From positions 310,001 to 374,000 of the forward strand of contig NZ_LJJF01000002.1 of assembly GCF_001625365.1 (NCBI RefSeq): a stretch of DNA of 64,000 nt, given 5' to 3'. Numbering within the stretch: position 1 is the stretch's first letter; each line of letters begins with the position of its first letter. The notes beneath the pieces were generated by a model that saw only the letters and a list, made by a program, of their open reading frames with translations, was not told where the DNA came from and did not search any database. Both the position numbers and the translations under genes were made by a program. The DNA comes from Streptomyces sp. MJM8645. Lineage in GTDB: Bacteria; Actinomycetota; Actinomycetes; Streptomycetales; Streptomycetaceae. This document shows, piece by piece, positions 1 through 8,990 of the stretch.

Positions 1-378
1 GGACTCGACCCCACGACGCTGTTCGACATCCACGTCCTGCTCTACAGCCATGTCCAGGGCCTGGCGGTGCACCTGGAGATGGAAGCGCACGCCGAAGCCG
101 CCACGGGCCAGTCGGAAGACCAGTGGATGGACAGCCGCGCCCCCGCCCTCCAGGAACTGGTGGAATCCGGCCGCTTCCCGGCCTTCACCAAGGTGGTCGG
201 AGCCTTCGAGGACGGCTACGACCTGCGCCTCGACGCCCTCTTCGAATTCGGTCTCAAGACGCTCCTCGACGGCCTGACGTCCATTGTCGAAGGCCAGGAG
301 GCTGTCACGGGCGGTACCGCCGCGATCGGGGGACCTCACCGTCCGGCGGAATCGCGGCTGCCTGCGGCTGACCGTTGA
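1..378 (+). CDS. TetR-family regulator, C-terminal part only
   Basis: The reading frame is open from base 1 and stops at 376-378, so the gene starts before the window. The visible part is all-helical and matches the ligand-binding/dimerisation domain of TetR regulators (TetR_C type), including a leucine-rich last helix ending near TSIVEG. The helix-turn-helix lies outside the window, so operator and ligand cannot be inferred. The last about 25 codons (Gly/Ala/Pro/Arg rich) look like a disordered tail. Confidence 0.7.
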   Translation, partial: GLDPTTLFDIHVLLYSHVQGLAVHLEMEAHAEAATGQSEDQWMDSRAPALQELVESGRFPAFTKVVGAFEDGYDLRLDALFEFGLKTLLDGLTSIVEGQEAVTGGTAAIGGPHRPAESRLPAADR

Positions 379-435
379 CCGTCATGCCGCTGAAGTCCTT
401 TGCGCGCGCTGCTGCCCGGATGATGAGGTGGCACG

Positions 436-1398
436 GTGACCAACCATGACGAAGCGTCAGCCACCCGACCGTTGACGCTGGCTTGGGTGCGCCGGCACCT
501 GGAGGCCGGCGAACGGATCGTCGGAATCGAGGCGCTGCACGGCGGCATCACTGCCGAGATGCGGAGGCTGACCATCGGCACGCGGGACGGAGGCACCCGC
601 GACCTGGTGCTGCGGAGTTTCGTCGACCCGTTCTCCGTGGAGCGCGCCGAGGACTGGCTGGGCAGGGAGGCCGGCGCCCTGACCCTGCTGGCGGGGACCG
701 GCGTGCCGGCTCCCACGCTGGTCGCGGTTGATCCGAGCGCCGCGCAGTGCGAGTATCCGTCGCTCCTCATGACCCATCTGGCGGGCCGGACGGTCCTCGA
801 CGATGAGGGGGTGGAGACGCGCGTCCCGCTGCTGGCCCGTCAGCTCGTGGCGATCCACGCGCTGCGGCCCGCCGAACGGCCCCGGGATTATGTGGCGTTG
901 ACGACCGCCGACACCGTCGTCGTGCCGAAGGACGCCGACGCGGCGGCATGGGCCGCGGCGATCGACGTGATCCGCAGGCCCGCGCCGCCCGGTGAAGGGC
1001 GGTTCCTGCACCGGGACTTCCAACCCGGCAACGTGCTGTTCGACGTGCCGCCCCCAGGGCCGGCAGGTGTGCGGATCACCGGCGTCGTCGACTGGGCGGC
1101 GGCCTCCTGGGGCCCGGCGGATCTCGACGTGGCGCACTGCTCCACCAATCTCGCGCTGCTGCACGGCCCGGCGTGGGGTCAGCGGTTCGCCGAGGCGTAC
1201 GAGGAGGCCGGCGGGGTGCTGGCCGCGACCGCGAGCGAGCGGCTGTACTGGCGGGTACGGGACGGACTGGCGTGCTCGGAGGAGGTGCAGTCGGTGGCGC
1301 AGCCCTGGCGTGAGGCCGGGAGAACGGAGCTGACGACGCGAGCCGTGGAGCAGCGGCTGGACGCCTACGTCACCTCCCTGATGGACGCCTGGGACTGA
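436..1398 (+). CDS. APH-family small-molecule kinase (phosphotransferase)
   Basis: A 320-residue protein of the aminoglycoside phosphotransferase/choline kinase fold. The Brenner-type catalytic loop HRDFQPGNVLF is present, and GVVDWAAASWGPADLDVAH is the metal-binding DxD-like motif that follows it. The N-terminal lobe is shortened but has the usual fold length for family PF01636. The GTG start at 436 follows a GAGG-rich stretch. Such proteins phosphorylate aminoglycosides, macrolides, homoserine or sugars, and the sequence alone does not choose between them. Nothing nearby is co-directional, so it is probably monocistronic. It has no signal peptide and should be cytoplasmic. Confidence 0.8.
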   Translation: MTNHDEASATRPLTLAWVRRHLEAGERIVGIEALHGGITAEMRRLTIGTRDGGTRDLVLRSFVDPFSVERAEDWLGREAGALTLLAGTGVPAPTLVAVDPSAAQCEYPSLLMTHLAGRTVLDDEGVETRVPLLARQLVAIHALRPAERPRDYVALTTADTVVVPKDADAAAWAAAIDVIRRPAPPGEGRFLHRDFQPGNVLFDVPPPGPAGVRITGVVDWAAASWGPADLDVAHCSTNLALLHGPAWGQRFAEAYEEAGGVLAATASERLYWRVRDGLACSEEVQSVAQPWREAGRTELTTRAVEQRLDAYVTSLMDAWD

Positions 1399-1694
1399 GC
1401 CAGGGCCGGTCCGGAGCGGGGGCCGGGCGCCGAACGGCGTCTGCACCGCGGTGACGCTCGTCGAGCAGATCGAAGGGCTCACCGCTCCGCACGCTCGCAG
1501 GACTCCGCGGTGCCGTCCCGTGGCGCCGCCCCATACGCCTCCACGTAGACGACCCGTGCCGCCTCCACGTCATCCAGTTGGATCGGCAGCCGATCCAGGT
1601 TTCCCACGACGCCTCCCGGAGCCCCGCCGACGGCCGGCACCAAGCGCGGCAGGGGCGACGGGCACGGTCATGATTGGGCCGCGGTGGTCGCGGG
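1399..1694. other. Convergent intergenic region, no clear gene
   Basis: This 296-nt stretch lies between the 3' ends of the kinase gene and the M48 protease gene. I see no strong terminator, only short GC hairpins. A short minus-strand frame (see the 1479-1640 entry) has coding-like composition. Confidence 0.4.
1479..1640 (-). CDS. Possible 53-codon small ORF or gene 3' remnant
   Basis: Read on the minus strand from a GTG at 1640 to TGA at 1479, the frame gives an acidic soluble-looking peptide containing VVGNLDRLPIQLDDVEAARV and ending AER. Its residue composition is more protein-like than the two other minus frames, which are Arg/Pro rich as expected for shadows. There is no convincing ribosome binding site. 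It sits just downstream of the M48 gene, so it could be a small third gene of that operon or the tail of a broken one. No family recognised. Confidence 0.2.
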   Translation of the reverse strand: MPAVGGAPGGVVGNLDRLPIQLDDVEAARVVYVEAYGAAPRDGTAESCERAER

Positions 1695-4600
1695 TCATCG
1701 GGGTGGTGGGGTTCGCCGGACCACCGCGCCCGATCCGGCGAGCCAGGAGACCATCCGGCTCCCCGAGTCGACGGCGGCGCGCTGCGCCGCCCCGGCGGCA
1801 TAGCCGTTCGCGACGATGTCCGGCCGGTCCACGAGGTTCCGGCACGCAGTGGTCAACTGCTGGTAACCGACCAGCAGTCGGGACCACAGCCGCTGTCCCG
1901 TCGGGTCGGGCACCGTGAAATACTCGTCGGCCCGCCGGGTCGCCCCGGCGAGCTGTTCGCAGGTGCCGCCCACTGTGCGCAGCTCCGCTTCGACCTGAGC
2001 GTCGGAGGTGGCGTTCGCGGCGCCGCCCATTGCGGCGGCGAAGTCACGCTGCGCCGCGTTGAACTCGTTGATGTGGTCCAGGCCTCCGACCGCCGCCCAG
2101 GCCTGGTTCTGGGCCAGCGCGATCGCCGCCGAGGGAGCGCTCCTCGTCTGGTCCAGCATCGACTCCGCGCGTTGGGCGTTCCCGCTGCCCGAGCCGGGCA
2201 GCTGGGCGACGGTCACCGCTGCGCCGGCGGCCCCGGCCACCACGGCCGCGACAGCCGCGACGGCCGCCACCCGGGCGCCATACCGCCGCCGCCTCCGGCG
2301 GGGCGGCCCCACCGCGACGGGCGGCGCGACGTCAGGCGGTACCGCGGCGGAGCGCAGCCCGGCCCGGACGCGCCGCCACAGCAGGCCCGCCCCCCGGCCC
2401 ACGAAGGCGGCCAGGGCCGCCACCAATATCCCCAGGGTCAGCGTGTAGGCCGCCGCGATCTCCACCAGCCTCCACACCGCCCCCGGCCTCCACCCACAGG
2501 TGTTGGTCATGACGTTGAACGGGCCGAGGCAGCCGTCCGCACTCGCCAGAACGAAGGCGCCCACCATCCCGATCAGGCCGGCGACGCCGGCTGTGACGAG
2601 CCCGGCGAGCAGCCAGGCCGCCCTCGTCACGGCGGCGACGACCACGGCGGTCAGTGCCATCGCGGCGCAGATCACCAGGATCGGCCACATCAGGTAGGTG
2701 ATCTGGAACGGGCCGGTCATCCGCACGGCCGCCGGGCGCGGTGTGTGCATGTGGGCCTTCGCCGCGGCCAGGGCGGCCCAGCAGAGCAGCCCGCCCGCCA
2801 GGCCGGCGACCAGGAGCCTGCCCGGGCCGGGCAGCGCGGCGGCGTTCGGTGACACGGCCAAGGACAGGGGCGAGGGCGAGGGCGGCGGTGCGTCCGGGCC
2901 GGGCGGTACGTCCGTGTTCGGCTGTGCGTCCATGTTCGGCTGTGCGTCAGCCGCCCCCGGCAGCGCTTCGGCGAGCCACTTCGCGCGGCGCCCCGGCCGG
3001 CGCAGCGCCAGCGCGAGCAACGGCAGCATCCAGAGCAGCGCCTCGGCCCACCACAGGCTGTGGGCCTCGCTGTCGGCGCCGGGCAGGACGCCCACCACCG
3101 CGACGACCTCCAGCAGCGGGCCGATGTGCGCCGGCGGCAGCCCGGACAGACCGTACGAGCCCAGGAGCCCGGCCGTGGTGAACGGCCACCCGTCGGTCAG
3201 GACCTCGCCCTGCGCGTACCACCAGTACAGCACGCAGGCGAGGGCCAGCGAGGCGGCGGCCAGGCCCACGACCATGACGGGGCGCAGCGAGCGCCCGCGC
3301 CAGGAGGCAATCCACCACTCGGCGTTCTGAGCGGTCCAGGTCATCGCCAGCACCAGCGCGGCGACAAGGATCAGCAGGGCTTCGGGGTGGTTGGGCCACC
3401 AGTGGTTCCAGGCCGCCCTTGGGCCGAGCAGTTCGGCCGCGACGACGCCGGTGCCGAGCCACAGGCCAACGGGCCATCCCGGTGGAGTCGGCCGGCCGGT
3501 GAGGACGGCGTACACCACGGCACGCCACAGGGCGACGCCGCCGATGCCGACGACGAGTGTCGCGATGAGGACCGCTTTCGCGGGGAAAGCCTCGTAGGGC
3601 AGGCTTCCGAGCTGCCAGACGAGGATGTCGGAGGCGAGCCCGGTGAGGAACAGGGGCAGGGCGTCCAGCGCGAACAATGCCTTCGGGTCGGTCAGGGAGG
3701 TCCGGCGCAGTTCCCAGGACGGGTGGGTGCGCCAGAGTTCGACGAACGCGGCGAGGGCCCGCGGCAGTGCGCGGCCGGAGCCCGGCCGGACGTGGACGTT
3801 CCAGGACTCCCGGCTCGCGCCCCAGCGGGCCGCCATGAGGTCGGCGTAGATCTCGCGGTTGCGCAGGATCCCGGCCCGCGTGAGGTGGACGGACACCGCG
3901 ATCAGGAGGCCGAGCACCAGTTCGTGCGTGTTGAACGGGGCGAACTGCCCCCGGACGTCCGCGGTTCCGGTGAAGAAGAGGTTCTTCACGCCCACTGCGG
4001 CCCACGGGAGCAGGACCAGCACAAGGAAGACGCGCCACAGGGCGACGGTGGCGTAGGTGATGCCGATGTCCTTGTTCCGCAGGTGCGCGAGCTCGTGCAG
4101 GACCACGGCACGGAACCGGTCCCGGTCCGTGCCGCTTGTGGCGAACAGCCCGCCGTACAGGCAGACCGTGGGGTTGCGCCAGCGGCCGAACACGACGGCG
4201 CCGACCTCCGGCACGACCGGGTCGACGACGAACCGGGGCGTGCGGGCGAGCCCGGCCGTGTCCATCAGCTCGTCGAGCTGCTGCCGCAGCCGTCCGGTCG
4301 TGTCCAGCTCCGCCAGGGCGACGACCCGGGAACGGCGTGCCTTCCACACCGGCAGCAACCAGTACACCGTGAGAACCACGACGACCAGCAGCGCGCCCAC
4401 GGCGACGGACACCCCGTCGAAGTTCTGGACGTAGCGCGCCGCGCACACCTTGAGCGCGGACTGGTTCCGGGTGGACAGGACGTAGCCGGCATTCATGGGT
4501 GCGCCGGGGTCGAGGCCCGCGGCCAGCCAGCAGGCCATCTCCTTGTCGGCCTGCTGGGAGGAGGCGAGGAGCTGCCAGACGGTCCTCGGGACCATGCTGG

Positions 4601-4735
4601 CGCCGGCCGCCGCCAACAGGAGCAGGAGCAGAACGAAGCGCAGGGTGGTGCCGGCGGCGAGGACCCGCTCGTCGGGCGGAGCCGGGGCCTGCCGTGGGCC
4701 TGCCTCGGGGCGGCGTCGGCGGGCGCGTCGGTCAT
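1695..4735 (-). CDS. M48-family membrane metalloprotease, probable frameshift near start
   Basis: A large polytopic membrane protein with a zinc protease domain. HELAH (4097-4083) is the HExxH motif, and REIYADLMAARWG downstream supplies the third ligand glutamate as in M48/HtpX proteases. The first two membrane helices (LRFVLLLLLLAAAGASM, then VAVGALLVVVVLTVYWLL) precede the catalytic domain. At least eight more hydrophobic segments follow, with a Pro-rich loop and an extracytoplasmic C-terminal helical domain. The natural start appears to be the ATG at 4735, overlapping the upstream stop as ATGA, but that ATG is one base out of frame with the protease. A missing base in the C/G-rich run near 4690-4700 would join them; otherwise translation must start at an unrecognised codon or at ATG 4595, losing the first helix. 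Substrate unknown. Confidence 0.75.
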
Positions 4736-5331
4736 CGCGCCTCGCCGTCGGCCGCCGGGTCGGGTTCGGCCGGGTCGGGTTCGGCCGGGTCCAGTGCGGT
4801 GCGGTGCGGTGCGGCTTCGGCCGACTCGTGTCCGGTGTCGCCCGGGTCGGCCAGGGCCAGCCGGGCCACCACCGCGTCGGCGATCGCCGACGCGCGCTGT
4901 TCCGCCAGGCCCCGCTGCGCGGCCGAGTCCAGCACCGACTGCCGCACCTCGACGAGCTGCCCACGCGTCAGCGGAGGGATCGTCACCGGCGCGGCCCCCT
5001 TGCGGAAGACCTTGCGCAGACCGGCTCTCAGCCCCTTGGCGGCGCCGTCCACCGCAGCGTCCGCGATCCTCTGCCCCACCTGGTCCAGCGCCAGCCACAC
5101 CACGGGGGTCACCAGCGCGGCGACTTCGCCGAGGCCGAAGCCCAGTGGTTCGCTCCGGCTGCGGCCCGCGAGCCGGCGCACGGCCGACGCGTCGTCGAAC
5201 CGAGTCAGCCACGCCACGAGCGGCAGTTCCTCTGCGGCGACCTCGGCCACCACGTCACGGACCACATCGCGCACTCGTGCCCCGCCCGGCGCGGCCTTGC
5301 GGCTTTCGGAGTGAGCTGCTTCGGAACCCAT
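4732..5331 (-). CDS. Hypothetical protein, partner of the M48 protease
   Basis: A 199-residue protein that matches no family I recognise. The ATG at 5331 follows a perfect GGAGG four bases upstream, which favours it over longer readings. The N-terminal half is acidic and helical (DVVRDVVAEVAAEELPLVAW). The middle carries a weakly hydrophobic segment (GLGEVAALVTPVVWLALDQV) and a basic amphipathic stretch. The C-terminus is a low-complexity Asp-Pro-Ala-Glu repeat. Its stop overlaps the putative ATG of the M48 gene (ATGA), so the two are translationally coupled. This suggests a cytoplasmic or membrane-associated partner or regulator of the protease. Confidence 0.7.
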   Translation of the reverse strand: MGSEAAHSESRKAAPGGARVRDVVRDVVAEVAAEELPLVAWLTRFDDASAVRRLAGRSRSEPLGFGLGEVAALVTPVVWLALDQVGQRIADAAVDGAAKGLRAGLRKVFRKGAAPVTIPPLTRGQLVEVRQSVLDSAAQRGLAEQRASAIADAVVARLALADPGDTGHESAEAAPHRTALDPAEPDPAEPDPAADGEAR

Positions 5332-5806
5332 GGCACCTCCGTGGCCAACTCGCGGCACGCCCAGGCCGGTTGCCGCACCGGTCTCACCTTGACCCAAGGA
5401 ATCCGACGGGGCAATACCCGGCGGCACTCCCCGTACAATGCGGAGCCGCTGCGCCCGACCGGCCGTGCGCGGCGGCGCAGCCTGGCGGACGCCGGTGCCA
5501 GAAGGTCGGCCGGCGGGGAAGCAAGCAGGTGGCCTGGCTCGTCCACTACGGGCAGACCGCGCGCCTGGCCGCCGACACCAGCGGCGCGCATGAGAGTGAC
5601 TCTGCGTAACGGCTCAAGTGGACATCAGATAGATCGTGTGCAGATAATGCTATCGGGGAGTGGGCGGGTTCGAGGTCGCTCCGAAAGAACCTCGTTCGGG
5701 CCGCACAGCACCGCGCGCCGCAGATCGAGGTCGTGCTGCCGAATGTGGACGCGGAGTCAGGCCCTCCCTATGCGTTCAGTTCACCAGCCAGGGCGAAGGG
5801 AACCCA
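5332..5806. other. Divergent intergenic region
   Basis: 475 nt between the divergently transcribed M48 operon and the decarboxylase gene, so it should hold both promoters. A short frame ending near 5609 reads plausibly as protein (WLVHYGQTARLAADTSG) but has no start signal and no family match. The stretch 5610-5660 is less GC-rich than its surroundings (GATAGATCG, GATAATGCTATC) and is the most promoter-like part. Nothing else is visible. Confidence 0.4.
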
Positions 5807-7075
5807 GTGACGCACAGTAACGGTAACCAATGCACCGAGCAGGCCATTGAGGCCCGCTACCAGAACTCGTTCGGCCGGGCCGCCGGGTACCTTCCGCCGG
5901 ACCGGGCCGTCGTCCACGCCTGGCTGGACGAACTCGGCGGGTACGTCGAGCGGCAGCAGGCACAGGGCGCCATCGTCCGGCACAACTCGGTGGCCGAGCT
6001 GGCGAGGCTGATCGACCGGGATCCCGTGGTGCGGATGTACGTGAGCCTGATGATCGAGCAGGCTGCGGAGAGCTGGAAGGGCAAGGTGCGCGACATTCCC
6101 GACCTGCTCGACCACCTCGACGCCATCGTCACCTGGGCCCCGCGCTACACCGACAAGATCCACTTTCCGATGTCCGCCCTGTTCGTCGACATGATGTACA
6201 CGCCGGCCGGAGAGGCCGTCTTCCGCAACAGGGACCTCAACAGGGCGCTCGTGGGGATCCTGCGGGAGTGGTGCACGTACCTGGACAGCCCTGCCAGCCG
6301 CGAGGTGCTGACCACCGACCAGTGGCTGTCAGCGGATGCGAGGAAGGAGCTCAAGCTCGACGACTTCGAAGTCGATTTCACCCAGCCCTACGGTGGGCTG
6401 GCCTCGTTCAACGACTTCTTCCACCGGGAGGTCAGGCCCGGCAAACGCCCGGTCGCGGGCAGCACGGATCCCAAGGTCATCGTCGCCCCCAACGACGGCA
6501 GGGTGGTCAAGATCCAGGGGAACGTGCAGCGCACCGACGAGTTCTGGGTCAAGGGCCAGCGCTACTCCCTCTACGACATGCTGGACGGCAGCGATCTGAC
6601 GGACGGCTTCGTCGGAGGCGACGTCTACCAGTCGTTCCTCTCCGGCGGCGACTACCACCGCTGGCACACCCCGGTCAGCGGTACGGTCATCAGCGCACGG
6701 GTGGTCGAGGGGCTGACGTTCACCGAACTCGAATCGGCGGGCCACGACGAGGATGCCGGCGTTCAGTCGCAGATCTACGAGGCCTCGGTCAACGCCCGCG
6801 CCCTGATCTTCGTCAAGAGCCCCGACCCCGTCGGCATCGTCTGCGTGATGCCCATCGGCATCACCGAGATCTCCTCGCTCACCATCGGGGTCACGCCGGG
6901 GCAGCACGTCGACAAGGGCGACGAGCTGGGATATTTCAGCTACGGCGGCTCCAGCATGGTCCTGGTCTTCCAGCCGGGTGCCGTAGCCGCCTTCGACGTG
7001 CCGGACAACACGACCGGAGACATGGAGAAGGGCCAGTGGTGCGCGGTCAACTCGCAGATCGCCCACACCCGTTGA
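5807..7075 (+). CDS. PsiD-like, pyruvoyl-dependent decarboxylase of the phosphatidylserine decarboxylase family
   Basis: A 422-residue protein in two parts. The N-terminal about 150 residues correspond to the helical domain that precedes the catalytic part in PSD-like enzymes such as fungal PsiD. The C-terminal half is the PSD catalytic domain. NDFFHREVRPGKRPV, the NDGRV Asp region, YHRWHTPVSGTV and MPIGITEISS align with PsiD-type sequences. GQHVDKGDELGYFSYGGSS carries the self-cleavage site: G381-S382 in a GGSS motif instead of the LGST of bacterial Psd. Cleavage there would make the pyruvoyl group on the new alpha chain. No membrane anchor is seen. The GTG start at 5807 follows GAAGGGA. The likely substrate is a free amino acid (aromatic in PsiD), but this is inference. 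It stands alone, with no pssA neighbour. Confidence 0.8.
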   Translation: MTHSNGNQCTEQAIEARYQNSFGRAAGYLPPDRAVVHAWLDELGGYVERQQAQGAIVRHNSVAELARLIDRDPVVRMYVSLMIEQAAESWKGKVRDIPDLLDHLDAIVTWAPRYTDKIHFPMSALFVDMMYTPAGEAVFRNRDLNRALVGILREWCTYLDSPASREVLTTDQWLSADARKELKLDDFEVDFTQPYGGLASFNDFFHREVRPGKRPVAGSTDPKVIVAPNDGRVVKIQGNVQRTDEFWVKGQRYSLYDMLDGSDLTDGFVGGDVYQSFLSGGDYHRWHTPVSGTVISARVVEGLTFTELESAGHDEDAGVQSQIYEASVNARALIFVKSPDPVGIVCVMPIGITEISSLTIGVTPGQHVDKGDELGYFSYGGSSMVLVFQPGAVAAFDVPDNTTGDMEKGQWCAVNSQIAHTR

Positions 7076-7078
7076 GCT

Positions 7079-7224
7079 CAACGCCGTTGCGTTTGGCTGT
7101 TCGGCGGCTGGTCAAGTCCCTGACGACGAGGAGCGGGACCTCTGGTAGATCACTTGTGTCGAGCAAGATGATCAAGAACCAGGGGTCCCGCTGCACGCCG
7201 CCGCCGGCAAACGCAACGGCGTTG
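7079..7224. mobile_element. MITE-like element with perfect 17-bp terminal inverted repeats
   Basis: CAACGCCGTTGCGTTTG at 7079-7095 is repeated exactly in reverse complement at 7208-7224. Inside, imperfect arms starting AGCGGGACC (about 7131) and ending GGTCCCGCT (about 7192) could fold into a hairpin. There is no ORF. The same 17-bp end occurs at 13914, next to an IS4-type transposase fragment, and similarity continues inward (GCCGGC-GCGGCGTG). The element therefore looks like a non-autonomous or internally deleted derivative of that IS. No target-site duplication is evident. It begins 3 bp after the decarboxylase stop codon. Confidence 0.65.
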
Positions 7225-7264
7225 GTCTCCGGCTGCTGAATCGATCACCTGCTCGGGCTGCCCA

Positions 7265-8926
7265 TCACGCCTTGGGCGACTTGTAGATGGTGGCGGCCAT
7301 CGCTCCCAGTTGCTTGTTGGCCTTGAGCGCGAGGTCGATGGCATCGCTCACGGAGTCACTGGGCACCGGAATGTTGTTCACGTAGATCGCGAAGGCGTAG
7401 CGGCGGCCGTCCTTCGCATCGATATAGCCTGCGAGCGCCTTCGTGCCGAGAGCCAGCTTGCCCTGGTAGGAACTGACCAGGGTGCCAGTCTTCGCACGGA
7501 TGTGTCCTGCGGCGGGATCGGTGCGCTCGATGACGTCGGCAAGCGAACCGTCGACGCCCATGCTCGGCATGGAGTCGTAGAAGACGTCGAAGTCGTCCTG
7601 TCGTGCCAGGTGCCGCAGCAGCGCCACCTGGGCAGTCGGCGTCGCCTTGTCGCCGGGGAGGCCCTGGGCATCGACGAGGCTCACCGAATTCGGATCCACA
7701 CCTGAGTGAGCGAGGAACTCCTTCTCGATCTTCATGCCGTCCGCATAGGTTCGTTGCCCGTTGTGTGCTGCCATCAGCGGCGGCAGAAGGTTCGCCCCGA
7801 GATTGTGGCTGACCTTGTTGATCAGCTTTGCGTACTCCTTGAAGGGCGGAGAAGTGTAGGTCGCCGATACGGGCAGCGAGCTCACTTCCGCCGACGGAGG
7901 AAGCTTGCTGTCGGGGTTCGCTCCCAGCGAGGGGGCGGATACGTTGACACCGTTTCTGGCGAGTGCCTCGATGAGGACGGTACGGGCGAACGCCGCCGGG
8001 TCGGGAACCTGGTAGGTCGTCACGAAGGGAGCCTTCACGTCCGCGGGCACGGAACCTCGGACCCGGATATGACCAGGACTCACGCTTTCGGTCGTCACCG
8101 TCGGCTTGCTTCCGGCGGGTGTGGTCGTCACCTGCGCGTCGACGCCGAAGGCGGCCGTCTTCGGGCGCCAGTCGACCTTGGCCGGCTCGCCGGGCGCGCC
8201 CGGCGTGATGAGCACGTCGATCAGGTTGTCGTTGACGATGGTCGGAGTGACCGGCACCCCGCCGATCGACACCGGATCCCAGAGTCGGTTGTCGATCACC
8301 ACGTCGCCGTCGACATGGCGGACTCCACTGGCCGCGACCTGTCGAGCCAGCTCGTTGACACCCGCCAGCGGATCCTCTTCGGTGATGGTCGCCATGCCGG
8401 GTACGGCGTTGGCGTCGTAGTGGTCGAAGTCGGGGACGTCCAGTCCGCCTGACGCGGTGGTCCGCCCGCCGAGTGCCAGATCGCCGCTCCCGACCAGGAT
8501 GAGATCGCCGGAGAGCCGCCCGTCCGCGGAGACCGTACCCGAATGCACCACGGGCGTACGGAAGCGATGGTCGTCACCCAGGACATCGAGCGCAGCACTG
8601 ACCGCGAAGGTCTTGGCCGTCGAACCGGTCATGAACTGGGAATCGGCGCCCTTGGATTGGACGACCTTCCCCGTCTGCAGATCGGCGACCTGCAGGCCCC
8701 ACTGGCCCGACGACCACGGCGCGGCACTCATGAGCTTCTGCAGGTCGGCGCTTACCCGTGTGACACCCGGTGCCGGAGAGGCTGAGTTGTCCGTGGAGTT
8801 GTGGGAGCACGCCGTCATCGCCACGGCAGCCGTCATCGAAGCGGCGAGCGCCAGGGCTGTACGCCGCCGTACCCGAGGTGTCTTGATTCCGGAGAGGGAG
8901 TTGCTTGAGAGGGAGTTGCTTGACAT
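7265..8926 (-). CDS. PBP4-type D-alanyl-D-alanine carboxypeptidase/endopeptidase (lipoprotein)
   Basis: A 553-residue S13-family penicillin-binding protein. The three active-site motifs are S102-T-A-K, SHN (within NKVSHNLGANL) and KTG (within RAKTGTLVSS). Between the first and second motifs lies the long insertion typical of DacB/PBP4. The N-terminus has a basic stretch, a hydrophobic helix and a lipobox-like AMTAC40, so the protein should be a surface lipoprotein that trims or cleaves peptide cross-links in the wall. The first codons contain a perfect tandem duplication (SSNSL SSNSL). It is followed by DUF4097 and ABC exporter genes on the same strand, consistent with an envelope-related operon. 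Confidence 0.88.
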   Translation of the reverse strand: MSSNSLSSNSLSGIKTPRVRRRTALALAASMTAAVAMTACSHNSTDNSASPAPGVTRVSADLQKLMSAAPWSSGQWGLQVADLQTGKVVQSKGADSQFMTGSTAKTFAVSAALDVLGDDHRFRTPVVHSGTVSADGRLSGDLILVGSGDLALGGRTTASGGLDVPDFDHYDANAVPGMATITEEDPLAGVNELARQVAASGVRHVDGDVVIDNRLWDPVSIGGVPVTPTIVNDNLIDVLITPGAPGEPAKVDWRPKTAAFGVDAQVTTTPAGSKPTVTTESVSPGHIRVRGSVPADVKAPFVTTYQVPDPAAFARTVLIEALARNGVNVSAPSLGANPDSKLPPSAEVSSLPVSATYTSPPFKEYAKLINKVSHNLGANLLPPLMAAHNGQRTYADGMKIEKEFLAHSGVDPNSVSLVDAQGLPGDKATPTAQVALLRHLARQDDFDVFYDSMPSMGVDGSLADVIERTDPAAGHIRAKTGTLVSSYQGKLALGTKALAGYIDAKDGRRYAFAIYVNNIPVPSDSVSDAIDLALKANKQLGAMAATIYKSPKA

Positions 8927-8990
8927 TCGTTCTTTCCTGTTCGACTTTCGCGCTCGATCGAACGCTTCCGGCCTGGTTGCTGCGCGGCGG

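Noticed and set aside
3060..5609. Long plus-strand open frame opposite the M48 operon
   Set aside because: Its protein is Arg/Gly/Pro/Gln rich with no domain, as expected from the antisense of GC-rich genes. The minus strand carries membrane helices and HExxH.
5807..7075. Housekeeping phosphatidylserine decarboxylase (psd)
   Set aside because: The cleavage motif is GGSS, an extra N-terminal domain is present, and no phosphatidylserine synthase gene is adjacent. A PsiD-like reading fits better.
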